This document shows positions 42,354 through 51,390 of a DNA stretch of 64,000 nt, piece by piece (positions within the stretch are counted from its first letter, which is position 1; each line of letters starts with the position of its first letter). This stretch comes from Candidatus Limnocylindrales bacterium. GTDB lineage: Bacteria > Desulfobacterota > Binatia > UBA1149 > CAITLU01. Location: contig DATNBU010000027.1 in assembly GCA_035571835.1 (NCBI GenBank), positions 62,001-126,000 on the forward strand, read 5' to 3'. The notes under the pieces were generated by a model. That model did no database searches. It saw only the letters and a list, made by a program, of their open reading frames with translations, and was not told the origin of the DNA. The translations under genes were made by a program, and so were the position numbers.

Positions 42354-42965
42354 ATGAAGGCGATGCGCACGATGGCGGGCATGCTGGTGGTGACACTCGT
42401 TGCCGGCGGATGTTCGGGCTCCAACGGTATCGGAGATCTTTTCTCGAGCGGCAGATCCTCGTCGGCCGCGTCGTCGGCTGTTTACGCCGCCGTCGACGGC
42501 TTGCCTGTGCTCGACAAGCCCGCCGGCTCGGCGCGCACCGTTGGACGCCTCGCGCTCAACCAGAAAGTGAGCCGCAGCAAAGTCGACAACGGCTTCGCGC
42601 GCGTCAAGGCCGGCAGTCTCCAAGGCTGGGTCGTCAACTCGAAGCTCAGCCGCACGCGAATTGCGCTGAGCGCAAAGCCCGCCGGGAGCGCGAGCGCCGT
42701 CGCTCCGGCAGCGCCGTCGACCGGATCGACTACTGCCGAAACCGCCGGTGCTGCGACTGCAAGTGGCGACGCAGCCACCGCCGAGGCTGCAAATGCCGAG
42801 GCTGCCAGTGCCAGTGCTGCAGGTGCCGACGCCGCGATCGACGCAGCGGTCGAGCCGCAGACTTCCGCGCCGGACGCTGCGCCGGCTCACGAACCGAAGC
42901 CAGCGCCGCGCAACCCGCCGTCCAAGCCCAGGGTCGGCGGTGCGTCGGTCTTCGATCCGTACTGA
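42354..42965 (+). CDS. Lipoprotein with bacterial SH3 domain
   Basis: Putative lipoprotein of 203 aa (lipobox AGGC after MAGMLVVTLV). Residues about 45-100 form a bacterial SH3 domain: VDGLPVLDKPAGSARTVGRL, then FARVKAGSLQGWVVNSKLS. These domains often bind cell-wall peptides. The rest is a low-complexity Ala/Thr/Glu-rich tail ending in Pro-rich sequence. It follows the outer-membrane factor by ten bases and may be the fourth gene of that operon. No ribosome site is evident. The Ala-rich tail looks expanded by small repeats (AEAANAEAASASAAGADAA). Confidence 0.75.
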   Translation: MKAMRTMAGMLVVTLVAGGCSGSNGIGDLFSSGRSSSAASSAVYAAVDGLPVLDKPAGSARTVGRLALNQKVSRSKVDNGFARVKAGSLQGWVVNSKLSRTRIALSAKPAGSASAVAPAAPSTGSTTAETAGAATASGDAATAEAANAEAASASAAGADAAIDAAVEPQTSAPDAAPAHEPKPAPRNPPSKPRVGGASVFDPY

Positions 42966-42977
42966 GCCGCGACGCGA

Positions 42978-44711
42978 ATGGCGCAAACTCCTGCAGACGA
43001 GGGCGCTGCCGCACCATCTCCGCGCCTGGAGTCATGGCCGCAGCGTTGGGCCCGAGCCGTTGGCGGCATCTCCAGGGTTTCGCCCGAGCGGCGCGCCGAG
43101 GTTCTCGCGGAGATTCACGAAGGATCGCAGTCGACGAGCATCTACTACGTGCTGCTCGGCCTCTCCGAGCTGATCGCCGGATTCGCGCTCATCATCGACA
43201 GTGATGCGACGTTGATCGGCGCCAACGTCGTCGCGCCGCTGATGACCCCGATCTTCGGCGTGTCGCTCGGATTGCTGCGCGGCGACATGCCGCTGCTGCG
43301 AAGCGCCCTTCTGGCCGAGTTCGGCGGAGCAGCGCTCGGCATCGCGCTGTGCTTCGCGCTTGGGCTGATGCCGTTCACGTTCGAGCCGTCGCGGCTCCTG
43401 CTGTCGCAGACGCACCCGACGCTGATCGATCTCCTCGTTGCCGTGCTTGCCGGCTCTGCCGGCGTGCTCGCGATGATCGATGAGCGCATCAGTCCGGCGC
43501 TGCCGGGAGTCGCGATCGCGACCGCGCTCAATCCGCCGATCGCCGCAATCGGCCTGTGCCTTGCGTACGGCTCGTACGACAACGCCTGGGGAGCTTTCCT
43601 GCTGTTCTTCGCGAACGTGCTCGCGATCCTCGCGGTGGCCGGTGTGCTTTTCCTGATCGCGGGCTTCGTGCGGCGCGAGGAATTCGGATCGCTGGGTACT
43701 CTCGCGCGGCGTTTCTCTGCCGCGGTGATTGGTCTTGTCGTCGTCACGGTGGTGCTGACCGGGACGCTCACCGGCATGGTGCGCGACCTTCGAACCAACG
43801 CCATGATCAGCCGCGTGCTCGATGCCGAGCTCGCGCGCGAGCCGGGCACGGCGCTGATCCATATCGAATCCACGCGCCATGCGGATCGCGTCGACGTGCT
43901 CTCGACCGTCAACACGCCCCGCATCCTGCTTCCCGAACGCGTCCGCAGCATGCAGGCCAAGCTTGCCGAGCGTCTCGGCGAGCCGGTTCAGCTGTTCGTG
44001 CGCTGCAGCGTCACCAAGGACGTCGCGGCCACGGGCTCGACCGAAGTGCGTCCCTACCTGGGCCTCAGAGACGACATCTCGACCGCACCTGCTTCAGAAG
44101 AAACCCGACTTCTCGTCCAGGCTGAGCAGTTCGCCAGGGAGATCGCCGAGACGCGGCCGGACCTCGTCCTGAACGACGTCGAATACTACGAGCTGCCGAG
44201 CGGCCCGGTGCTGATCTTTTCGATCCTGAACGCGCGCCAGCCGTCGTCGGAGTCGGTATGGCGCTTCGAAGAAGGCCTGAGGAAACGCCTGGCCGATGCG
44301 AACGTGCGCGTGATCGTGCGCACGATGGAATCCAACGACATGACATCGAAGGGCCGCATCCTGTTCGGCGCTGCGCATTTCGGCGACGAGAACCCGGAAC
44401 ACAAGGCCGCGCAGAAACTGGTGGAAGACACGATCGCGTCATCGCTGCAGGCTCTTCCGGACGTGTTCGTGACGGCCGTCGATGCGATCCGCGACGAATC
44501 CGGCTGGCACGTGCGTACGGAAGTCGTCGCGCCCCGAGCGCTGGCGCCGGCGGATCTCGCAAAAGTGGAGAAGGCGGCCGGTGCGGCGGCGCGAGCGCCG
44601 GTGGACATTTCGGCGCGCATGCGTTCGGACCTGATCGTGACCGCCGGCGGCTACTCGGCAGCAGGCAACCTTTACGCTGCCGCGCGTGGTGACGAGCCGC
44701 CGGTCCCGTAG
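42978..44711 (+). CDS. DUF389 family membrane protein
   Basis: Integral membrane protein of 577 aa. After about 50 cytoplasmic residues come six or so helices carrying the DUF389 signature: YYVLLGLSELIAGFALIID, LIGANVVAPLMTPIFGVSLG, LAMIDERISPALPGVAIATA and LNPPIAAIGLCLAYG. A long soluble C-terminal part (about 265-577) has LIHIESTRHADRVDVLSTVN and repeated alpha/beta segments. DUF389 proteins have no established function; a transport role is often guessed from topology. The gene starts 13 bases after the SH3 lipoprotein gene, so they may be co-expressed. This protein is longer than the commonest DUF389 proteins because of its C-terminal part. Confidence 0.85.
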   Translation: MAQTPADEGAAAPSPRLESWPQRWARAVGGISRVSPERRAEVLAEIHEGSQSTSIYYVLLGLSELIAGFALIIDSDATLIGANVVAPLMTPIFGVSLGLLRGDMPLLRSALLAEFGGAALGIALCFALGLMPFTFEPSRLLLSQTHPTLIDLLVAVLAGSAGVLAMIDERISPALPGVAIATALNPPIAAIGLCLAYGSYDNAWGAFLLFFANVLAILAVAGVLFLIAGFVRREEFGSLGTLARRFSAAVIGLVVVTVVLTGTLTGMVRDLRTNAMISRVLDAELAREPGTALIHIESTRHADRVDVLSTVNTPRILLPERVRSMQAKLAERLGEPVQLFVRCSVTKDVAATGSTEVRPYLGLRDDISTAPASEETRLLVQAEQFAREIAETRPDLVLNDVEYYELPSGPVLIFSILNARQPSSESVWRFEEGLRKRLADANVRVIVRTMESNDMTSKGRILFGAAHFGDENPEHKAAQKLVEDTIASSLQALPDVFVTAVDAIRDESGWHVRTEVVAPRALAPADLAKVEKAAGAAARAPVDISARMRSDLIVTAGGYSAAGNLYAAARGDEPPVP

Positions 44712-44741
44712 CAGCTTCTCGTCGTGATGGGGTCTCGAGCG

Positions 44742-45566
44742 ATGGAACAACGTACGATTCTGATCACAGGTGCCAACACCGGAATCGGCCGCAGCACGGC
44801 CGCAGCGCTCGCGGCCGGCGGTGCACGCGTGATCCTCGCATGCCGCTCCCGGGAAAAGACCCAGCCGGTCATCGAAGAGATCCGTCGCACGACCGGAAAT
44901 GAAGATGTGGAGTTTCTCGCGCTCGATCTCGACAGCCTCGCGTCGGTGCGCGCCGCGGCGGAGGAATTCCTCTCGCGAAGGCAGCCGCTGCACATCCTGA
45001 TCAACAATGCCGGCATTGCCGGGCAACGCGGTGTGACGGCCGACGGTTTCGAGAAGACGTTCGGTGTCAATCACCTCGGCCACTTCGTGCTGACCACGAT
45101 GCTGCTCGATCGCATGCGCGAGAGCGCGCCCGGCCGCATCGTCACGGTATCGAGCCAGGCGCACTACGATGCGAAGGGAATCGATTTCTCGGTGCTGCGC
45201 CGGCCCACGGCGTCGGTCACCGGGCTCGCCGAATATGCGGTCAGCAAGCTTGCCAACGTGCTGTTCACCCAGGAGCTCGCGCGCCGGCTGCGTCACGACG
45301 GGATCTCGACCTACGCGTTGCATCCCGGTGTGATTGCGTCCGACGTCTGGCGCAGCGTGCCGACGCCGTTTCGGCAGATCATGAAGCTTTTCATGAAATC
45401 CACCGAGCAGGGGGCGCAGACATCCGTGTACTGTGCCACGGCGCCGGAGCTCGGCCGCGAGTCCGGCCGCTACTACGATGGCTGCAAGGAAAAACCGGCG
45501 AGCCAGTACGCCACCGTCGACCTGGCCGCTTCGCTGTGGACGCAGAGTGAGGAGTGGACCGCGTAG
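44742..45566 (+). CDS. Short-chain dehydrogenase/reductase (retinol dehydrogenase-like)
   Basis: Classical SDR oxidoreductase of 274 aa. It has the nucleotide-binding TGANTGIG (9-16), ACRS after strand two, the NNAG motif in HILINNAGIAG, the active-site Ser in IVTVSSQAHYD, and the catalytic YAVSK. The overall pattern (LDSLASVRAAAEEF; VNHLGHFVLTTMLL) matches retinol dehydrogenase/WW-domain oxidoreductase-like SDRs, which act on hydrophobic alcohols or ketones. An in-frame ATG at 44727 and a GTG at 44724 would lengthen the N-terminus by five or six residues. It begins 30 bases after the DUF389 gene. Contrast with the atypical SDR at 14.7 kb: here the catalytic residues are intact. Confidence 0.9.
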   Translation: MEQRTILITGANTGIGRSTAAALAAGGARVILACRSREKTQPVIEEIRRTTGNEDVEFLALDLDSLASVRAAAEEFLSRRQPLHILINNAGIAGQRGVTADGFEKTFGVNHLGHFVLTTMLLDRMRESAPGRIVTVSSQAHYDAKGIDFSVLRRPTASVTGLAEYAVSKLANVLFTQELARRLRHDGISTYALHPGVIASDVWRSVPTPFRQIMKLFMKSTEQGAQTSVYCATAPELGRESGRYYDGCKEKPASQYATVDLAASLWTQSEEWTA

Positions 45567-45747
45567 CAAGGCGCTGGACTCGCCGCTGGCAACATCGAGG
45601 AATCACACCCAGTAGGGGTGCACGGGACGTTTCCGCAGGCGACTTCGCACCGGCACGAATGCAGAATGAGAGGACACAGCGTCGTCGAGCGGGCCCGAAG
45701 TCATTCGTGATCCGGTACGGTCGACGGCCTGCACAGGAGAAGAGGCG

Positions 45748-48030
45748 ATGAAAGAGACGAGCTGGCGCGAGAAGCTCCAGGACAGGATCCCCGCCCAATG
45801 GCGCGACGAGATCGACGCGTTCGAAAACCAGATGGAGCTGCGCAAGCAGCGCAAGATCGAGGAACGCGTGTTCGCCGAGGTGCGCCTGCGGCGCGGCGCC
45901 TACGGACAGCGCTACGACAACGGTCGCCGTCACGATGGCGTTGTGACGCAGGATCTCGGCTTCCCGCAGAAGGGCCTGACCAAGGGGCCCGATACCGAAT
46001 GGGATGCCCCGGGGATGCAGCGCATCAAGATTCCCTTCGGCCGCATGACCGCCGACCAGCTCGAGGCGATCGCCGAGTGCGCCGAGGAATACAGCGACGC
46101 GATCCTGCACGTGACCACCAGGCAGGACATCCAGCTTCATTATGTTCACATCGAAGACAGCGCGGACCTGCAGCGGCGCCTTGCCGCGGTCGGTGTGACG
46201 ACGCGCGAGGCTTGCGGCAACAGCGTGCGCAACGTCACCGGCTGCCCGCTCGCCGGCATCTGCCGCGACGAAGCGTTCGACATCTCGCCGTACGCGCGCG
46301 CCGAAGCGTTCTTCCTGCTCGGGCATCGCGACGTGCAGGACTTCGGCCGCAAGTTCAAGATCGCCTACAGCGGCTGTGAGCAGCACGCCTGCGGTCTGGT
46401 GACGATCCACGATCTCGGATTCGTCGCGCGCGTCCGCAAAGAGAACGGCCGCGAAGAGCGCGGCTTCCGCGTGGTGGTCGGCGGCGGCCTCGGGCCGGTG
46501 CCGCACATCGCCAAGGAGCTCTACGAATTTCTTCCGGAAGCCGAGATGCTCCCGCTCAGCCAGGCCGTCTCGCGCGTGTACGCGCGCCTTGGCGAGAAGC
46601 GCAACCGCAACAAGGCGCGCATCAAGTTCCTCGTTGCAAAGCTCGGCATCGACGAGTTCCGCCGTCTCGTCGATGAGGAACGTCGCGTGCTCGAAAGCGA
46701 TCCGCGCTGGACGGAATGGCTGGCGACCGCGCACGAGGAGATGCTCGAGCACCTGCCGGCGCCCGTGACCGACGGCACGGCGAAGCCCGCAGCCGGATTC
46801 GACGAATGGCGGCGTACCAATGTGTACCCGCAGCGTCAGCCGGGGTTCACGGCCGTCTCGATCACGCTGCCGCTCGGCGACATCACGTCGGACCAGGGAC
46901 GCACGCTGGCCGCGATCACCCGCCGCTTCACTCGCGATGCGCTTCGCACCACGGTCGAGCAGAACCTGATCCTGCGCTGGGTGCACGACGCGGATCTGGT
47001 GGCGGTCTACAACGAGCTCGCGCGAATCGGCCTGAACCTGCCCGGCGCGGCTTCGGTGGTCGACGTCGTGACGTGCCCCGGCACCGACACGTGCAAGCTC
47101 GGTGTCGCAAGCTCACGCGGACTGGCCGCCGAGCTGCGCACGCGCCTTTACGCGAGAGAGCTGCAGTACGATGCGGATCTGCGCGATCTTCGCATCAAGG
47201 TTTCCGGATGCCCGAACAGCTGCGGGCAGCACCACGTGGCCGACATCGGCTTCTATGGAAGCTCGCGCAACATCGGGCCGTATCGCGTGCCGCACTTCCA
47301 GGTGATCCTCGGCGGAGAATGGCAGAACAACGGCGGCAGCTACGGTCTCGCGCTCGGCGCGGTGCCGAGCAAACGCATTCCGGACACCGTCGACGTGCTG
47401 ATGACGAGCTACATCGAAGGTCGCCACAACGGCGAGAAGTTCCGTGACTGGGTCGGTCGCGCCGGCAAGAAGGCCATCAAGGACCTGCTGAATCCCTTGA
47501 CCCCGGTGCCGGCGCACGATGCGCGTCCCGACTACTACGTGGACTGGCACGACGTGCGCGAGTACACGATTGGCGACATCGGCGTCGGCGAGTGCGCCGG
47601 CGAGGTCGTCAGCCTGACCGAGTTCAGCCTGGTGGAAGCCGAGAGCCTCGCGTTCGATGCGTCGGTGCTGCTCGATGATGCCAGCGCCGCAGACCGCGCC
47701 TCCGAGCTTGCGTTCACCGCGATGATCCGGGCTGCGCAGGGACTGCTCAAGACCGAAGCACCCGACGTGAAGGCCGATCCGGACATCGTGCTGCCGCTGT
47801 TCCGCCAGCGTTTCCTCGACAACGAGCGGTTCTTCGATCGTTTCGTCGGCCGTCAGGAATCCGGGTATCTGCTGGCGGCTGCGGAAAGCGGCATGCACGT
47901 GCGCGATCTCGACGAGGCGCACCGCCGCGTCGAAGAGGCTCAGCTCTTCATCGAAGCCTGTCACGCGTGCTACGCGCGCATGCTCGAAGCGAAGTCTGCC
48001 GGCGGGGCTCTCGGGAGCATCGGAGCATGA
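45748..48030 (+). CDS. Siroheme sulfite/nitrite reductase (ferredoxin-type) with C-terminal extension
   Basis: Reductase of 760 aa that should carry out six-electron reduction of sulfite or nitrite using siroheme and a 4Fe-4S cluster. Cluster ligands are Cys443 and Cys449 (TCPGTDTCKLG) with Cys488 and Cys492 (SGCPNSCGQHH). The N-terminal half has ILHVTTRQDIQLHYVHIED and NVTGCPLAGIC, as expected for the duplicated ferrodoxin-like/siroheme folds. After about residue 610 the protein continues with a helical domain of about 130 residues (TAMIRAAQGLLKTE..., FIEACHACYARMLE) that standard 500-600 aa enzymes lack; it resembles HEPN-type helical domains. GGAGAAGAGG precedes the ATG. It overlaps the next gene (ATGA). 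Sulfite versus nitrite preference cannot be decided here. Confidence 0.9.
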   Translation: MKETSWREKLQDRIPAQWRDEIDAFENQMELRKQRKIEERVFAEVRLRRGAYGQRYDNGRRHDGVVTQDLGFPQKGLTKGPDTEWDAPGMQRIKIPFGRMTADQLEAIAECAEEYSDAILHVTTRQDIQLHYVHIEDSADLQRRLAAVGVTTREACGNSVRNVTGCPLAGICRDEAFDISPYARAEAFFLLGHRDVQDFGRKFKIAYSGCEQHACGLVTIHDLGFVARVRKENGREERGFRVVVGGGLGPVPHIAKELYEFLPEAEMLPLSQAVSRVYARLGEKRNRNKARIKFLVAKLGIDEFRRLVDEERRVLESDPRWTEWLATAHEEMLEHLPAPVTDGTAKPAAGFDEWRRTNVYPQRQPGFTAVSITLPLGDITSDQGRTLAAITRRFTRDALRTTVEQNLILRWVHDADLVAVYNELARIGLNLPGAASVVDVVTCPGTDTCKLGVASSRGLAAELRTRLYARELQYDADLRDLRIKVSGCPNSCGQHHVADIGFYGSSRNIGPYRVPHFQVILGGEWQNNGGSYGLALGAVPSKRIPDTVDVLMTSYIEGRHNGEKFRDWVGRAGKKAIKDLLNPLTPVPAHDARPDYYVDWHDVREYTIGDIGVGECAGEVVSLTEFSLVEAESLAFDASVLLDDASAADRASELAFTAMIRAAQGLLKTEAPDVKADPDIVLPLFRQRFLDNERFFDRFVGRQESGYLLAAAESGMHVRDLDEAHRRVEEAQLFIEACHACYARMLEAKSAGGALGSIGA

Positions 48031-48632
48031 GCCAGGCCACGGAGAACGCAGCGGACGGCTCAGCCGCCATCGACCGGTGGGTCGTCAAGTTCGCCGCACG
48101 CGAGCCGGATCGCTTCGATCCCGAGGCGCACATCCCGGTCTTCCATCAGTGGATCCAGAAGCATCGTCTCCCGCTCGTGCTGATCGATGTCGCCGACTAC
48201 GCCCATGTCAACGATGGTCCCGGCGTGCTGCTGGTCAGTCATGAATACAACATCTTCGCGGACCGCTTCGGCGGGCAGCCGGGACTGACCGTGCAGCGGA
48301 AGGTTCGCGGCGCTGCGGGCGCCCGGTCGCTGAAGGATACGGTTCGCGTCGGCCTGCAGGCGGTCGACGCTCTTTCAACAGAAGCGTCGCTGCCGGGATC
48401 CAGGTTTCGCGTAAACGAGATCGAGGTCGTCGCCAACGACCGGCTGCGCGGGCCGAACAGCGACGAAGGCTGGGCCGCCGTCGAACCGGTGCTTCGCGAC
48501 GTCGCACGGACACTCTACGGCGACGGCGCGACGGTCGAGCGGTCTGCCGGTGAAGCAGGCCAGAGGTTGACCGCGCGCATCGGCGGCGACGCCGCCGACG
48601 CAGGAGCGCTGCTCGCAAGGCTGCAGGCGTGA
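48027..48632 (+). CDS. Conserved-looking protein coupled to the siroheme reductase
   Basis: Soluble protein of 201 aa, start ATG overlapping the reductase stop by 4 nt (48027-48030), so almost certainly co-translated. I do not recognise a named family. The first half reads like a globular alpha/beta domain: VVKFAAREPDRFDPEAHIPV, FHQWIQKHRLPLVLIDVADY, VNDGPGVLLVSHEYNIFADR. The second half (FRVNEIEVVANDRLRGPNSD) ends in a helical, Ala-rich tail. No Cys cluster motif or membrane segment. By position it may assist the reductase, for example in cofactor supply or regulation, but this is inference from gene order only. Confidence 0.7.
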   Translation: MSQATENAADGSAAIDRWVVKFAAREPDRFDPEAHIPVFHQWIQKHRLPLVLIDVADYAHVNDGPGVLLVSHEYNIFADRFGGQPGLTVQRKVRGAAGARSLKDTVRVGLQAVDALSTEASLPGSRFRVNEIEVVANDRLRGPNSDEGWAAVEPVLRDVARTLYGDGATVERSAGEAGQRLTARIGGDAADAGALLARLQA

Positions 48633-48686
48633 TCTCGTGAAAAGCCGCCCGCGAGCGAGCGGCATTTCGCACGACTCAACGAACTC

Positions 48687-49700
48687 GTGAAGATCGACGC
48701 GCCGCTGCTCGACTCGTCGTTTGCCGGTGCAGCGCCGCTCGCGCGCTCGCACGCGGCGGCGAGCTTTGATGGCGTCTTTACGTTCGACGGGCCGCACGAT
48801 CCGTTTACTGCGCTCGCGTTGGCCGCCGAGCACACCCGTCTCGATATCGCGACCGGCGTCGCCATCGCACTGGCGCGAAGCCCGATGACCGTCGCCCAGG
48901 TCGCGCACGACCTGCAATCGTTCAGCAGCGGGCGCTTTACGCTCGGCCTCGGCTCACAGGTTCGCGCGCACGTCGAGCGCCGGTTTTCGATGCCGTGGTC
49001 GCGCCCGGTCGACCGCATGAAGGAGTTCGTCGCCGCACTGCGCGCGATCTTCTCATGCTGGAACGACGATGCGCCGCTCCAGTTCGACGGTGAGTTCTAC
49101 CGGCATACGCTGATGCCGCCGCTGCTGAGGCCCGCACCGTGTTCGCACGGCGCGCCGCCGATCGTGCTGGCCGCTGTCGGCCGGCAGATGCTCGAGGCGG
49201 CCGGCGAGGTTGCGGATGGCTGGGTGACGCATCCGTTTCATTCGCTTCGCTATCTGGAGACGTTTGCGCTTCCGGCCATCGCCGCCGGACGCGCACGACG
49301 AAGCAGTGCGCTCGCCGAAGATTTTCATGTCGTCGCGCAGGTTCTCGTCGTCACCGGCTCGGACGAAGGCGAGCTGGCTGCTTCACGCGAAGCCGTACGC
49401 GCGCAGATCGCATTCTATGCTTCGACGCAGGCATACCGGCCGGTGCTCGAAGCCGACGGCGAGGGCGAGCTTCAAAGTGAGCTGCGAGGTCTTACGCGGC
49501 AGGGACGCTGGAGCGAGATGGCTCGGCTCGTGACGGACGCAATGGTCGAGCGCTATGCGATCGTCGGTCAGCCCGAAGCCGCCGGACGTGAGCTTCGTCT
49601 GCGGTACGCGAAGATTGCCGGACGCGTGGCGATTGCGACGCCGATGCTGCTGCGTCCCGAGACGGCGGGCAGGCTGGTCGCGGGTTTTCACGGCATCTAG
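48687..49700 (+). CDS. LLM-class (luciferase-like) oxidoreductase, probably F420-dependent
   Basis: TIM-barrel flavin/F420 oxidoreductase of 337 aa. Features are the N-terminal FDGVFTFDGPHDPFTALALA, LDIATGVAIALARSPMTVAQ, LQSFSSGRFTLGLGSQVRAH and PPIVLAAVGRQMLEAAGEVA, all typical of the luciferase-like superfamily. The overall pattern fits the group annotated as TIGR03617 F420-dependent oxidoreductases, common in actinobacteria and Binatota-like genomes. A GTG start at 48687 matches the family N-terminus; no strong ribosome site is seen. The gene precedes an acyl-CoA ligase gene by about 90 bases, so a role in catabolism of an acid-activated substrate is possible. Confidence 0.87.
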   Translation: MKIDAPLLDSSFAGAAPLARSHAAASFDGVFTFDGPHDPFTALALAAEHTRLDIATGVAIALARSPMTVAQVAHDLQSFSSGRFTLGLGSQVRAHVERRFSMPWSRPVDRMKEFVAALRAIFSCWNDDAPLQFDGEFYRHTLMPPLLRPAPCSHGAPPIVLAAVGRQMLEAAGEVADGWVTHPFHSLRYLETFALPAIAAGRARRSSALAEDFHVVAQVLVVTGSDEGELAASREAVRAQIAFYASTQAYRPVLEADGEGELQSELRGLTRQGRWSEMARLVTDAMVERYAIVGQPEAAGRELRLRYAKIAGRVAIATPMLLRPETAGRLVAGFHGI

Positions 49701-49789
49701 CCTGCGCTCGTGGACCGACGACGGGCGGGCGGCTACAACCGCGTGGAGTCTTCCCATCGGTCGCCGAGAAAACATCAAGGAGTCGTTCG

Positions 49790-51358
49790 ATGTTCGATTT
49801 TTCCGATCTCAAGGTCCTTGCCGATCTGACCCGCCAGCAGGCTCGCCTCCGGCCTGACGAAACAGCGCAGATCTTCGAGGAGCGCACGACGACGTTCGCC
49901 GAGCTCAACCTGCATGCAAGCCGGATCGCGAACGGGCTGATTGCGCTCGGCGTGCGGCCGCAGGTGCGTATCGGATACATCGGAATGAACTCGGACCGCT
50001 TCTTCGAGACGGTCTACGGTTGCTTCAAGGCGAACGTCGTTCCGGTTGGCGTCAACTGGCGCCTGGCTGCGCCCGAGATCGTCTACGTGCTCGGTGATGC
50101 GCAGGCGGAGATCCTGTTCGTCGGCGCCGAGTTCGTGCCCGTGATCGAGAAGATTCGCGGCGAGCTCACGGCCGTCCGGCAGATCATCGCGATCGACGGC
50201 GGGCATTCCTCGTGGCCGGATTTTGAAGCGTGGCGCGATTCGCAGTCGCCGGCCGATCCGATGCTCGCGATCGATCTCGATGACGACGTGCTTCAGCTGT
50301 ACACGAGCGGCACCACCGGCCATCCGAAAGGCGTCCAGCTCACCAATCGCAACTACATCGCGTTTTTCGAGCTGGCGCAGAAGTCCGGCTGGGCCGACAA
50401 CGATCCGGGCGAGGTCAACCTCGTCGCGATGCCGGATTTCCACGTCGCCGGCGTGAATGCGGGACTGGTCGCGACGGGGCAGGGCGCGTGCGCGGTGATC
50501 ATGAAACAGGTCGAGCCGGCGAAGGTTCTCGACTACGTGGCGCGTTATCGCATCAACAACATGTTCCTCGTGCCGGCCGTGATCCAGTTCCTGCTCGACG
50601 TGCCCGGAGCCGACGCGTGCGATTTTTCGTCGCTGCGGCGCGTGTTCTATGGAGCGTCACCGATCTCCGAGGAGGTGCTGCTTCGCGCCACGCGGCTGTT
50701 CGGATGCTCGTTCTCGCAGCTGTACGGCCTGACCGAGACTGTCGGCGCCGGCACCGCGCTCGATCCGGACAGCCATGACCCGTCGCGCGGAAAGCTCCGC
50801 TCGTGCGGCAAAGCGTATCCCGGTTTCGAGATCCGCATTCTCGGAGCGAATGGCGAGAGTGCTCCGCAAGGCGAGGTCGGTGAGATCGCGATCAAGTCGC
50901 CGACCGTCATGAAGGGATACTGGGGAAAACCCGAAGCGACGGCCGCTGCGATCAAGGACGGCTGGTTCCTGACCGGTGACGCCGGGTTCTTCGACGAAGA
51001 GGGCTACCTCTACATCCACGATCGCGTCAAGGACATGATCGTGTCGGGAGGCGAGAACATCTATCCGGCCGAAGTCGAGAATGCACTGATGGGATGTCCG
51101 CAGGTGGCCGACGCTGCGGTCATCGGTGTTCCGGATGAGAAGTGGGGAGAGGCCGTGAAGGCGTGCGTCGTGCTGAAGCCGGGCGTCGCCGCGACTGCTG
51201 AACAGATCATTGCTGCGTGCAAGACGCGGATTGCGTCGTACAAGTGTCCGAAGTCGATCGATTTCGTTGCGTCGCTGCCGCGCAATCCTTCAGGGAAGAT
51301 TCTTCGCAGGGAGCTGCGCGAGCCGTACTGGGCGGGGCGGGGACGGCGGGTGAATTGA
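49790..51358 (+). CDS. Acyl-CoA synthetase (AMP-forming fatty-acid--CoA ligase)
   Basis: Adenylate-forming ligase of 522 aa that activates a carboxylic acid to its CoA thioester. The P-loop-like LYTSGTTGHPKGVQLTNRN, YGLTE (A5), TGDAGFFDEEGYLYIHDRVK (A7-A8), SGGENIYPAEVE and the C-terminal catalytic Lys motif PRNPSGKILRREL are all present, so the enzyme should be active. AAGGAG lies seven bases before the ATG. Length and motifs fit medium/long-chain or aromatic acid ligases; the acyl-binding pocket does not let me name the substrate. Together with the LLM oxidoreductase, the monooxygenase and SDRs in this window it fits lipid or hydrophobic-compound catabolism. Confidence 0.94.
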   Translation: MFDFSDLKVLADLTRQQARLRPDETAQIFEERTTTFAELNLHASRIANGLIALGVRPQVRIGYIGMNSDRFFETVYGCFKANVVPVGVNWRLAAPEIVYVLGDAQAEILFVGAEFVPVIEKIRGELTAVRQIIAIDGGHSSWPDFEAWRDSQSPADPMLAIDLDDDVLQLYTSGTTGHPKGVQLTNRNYIAFFELAQKSGWADNDPGEVNLVAMPDFHVAGVNAGLVATGQGACAVIMKQVEPAKVLDYVARYRINNMFLVPAVIQFLLDVPGADACDFSSLRRVFYGASPISEEVLLRATRLFGCSFSQLYGLTETVGAGTALDPDSHDPSRGKLRSCGKAYPGFEIRILGANGESAPQGEVGEIAIKSPTVMKGYWGKPEATAAAIKDGWFLTGDAGFFDEEGYLYIHDRVKDMIVSGGENIYPAEVENALMGCPQVADAAVIGVPDEKWGEAVKACVVLKPGVAATAEQIIAACKTRIASYKCPKSIDFVASLPRNPSGKILRRELREPYWAGRGRRVN

Positions 51359-51390
51359 GGGAGGCGAGGTCTCGACAGATTGTTATACGG

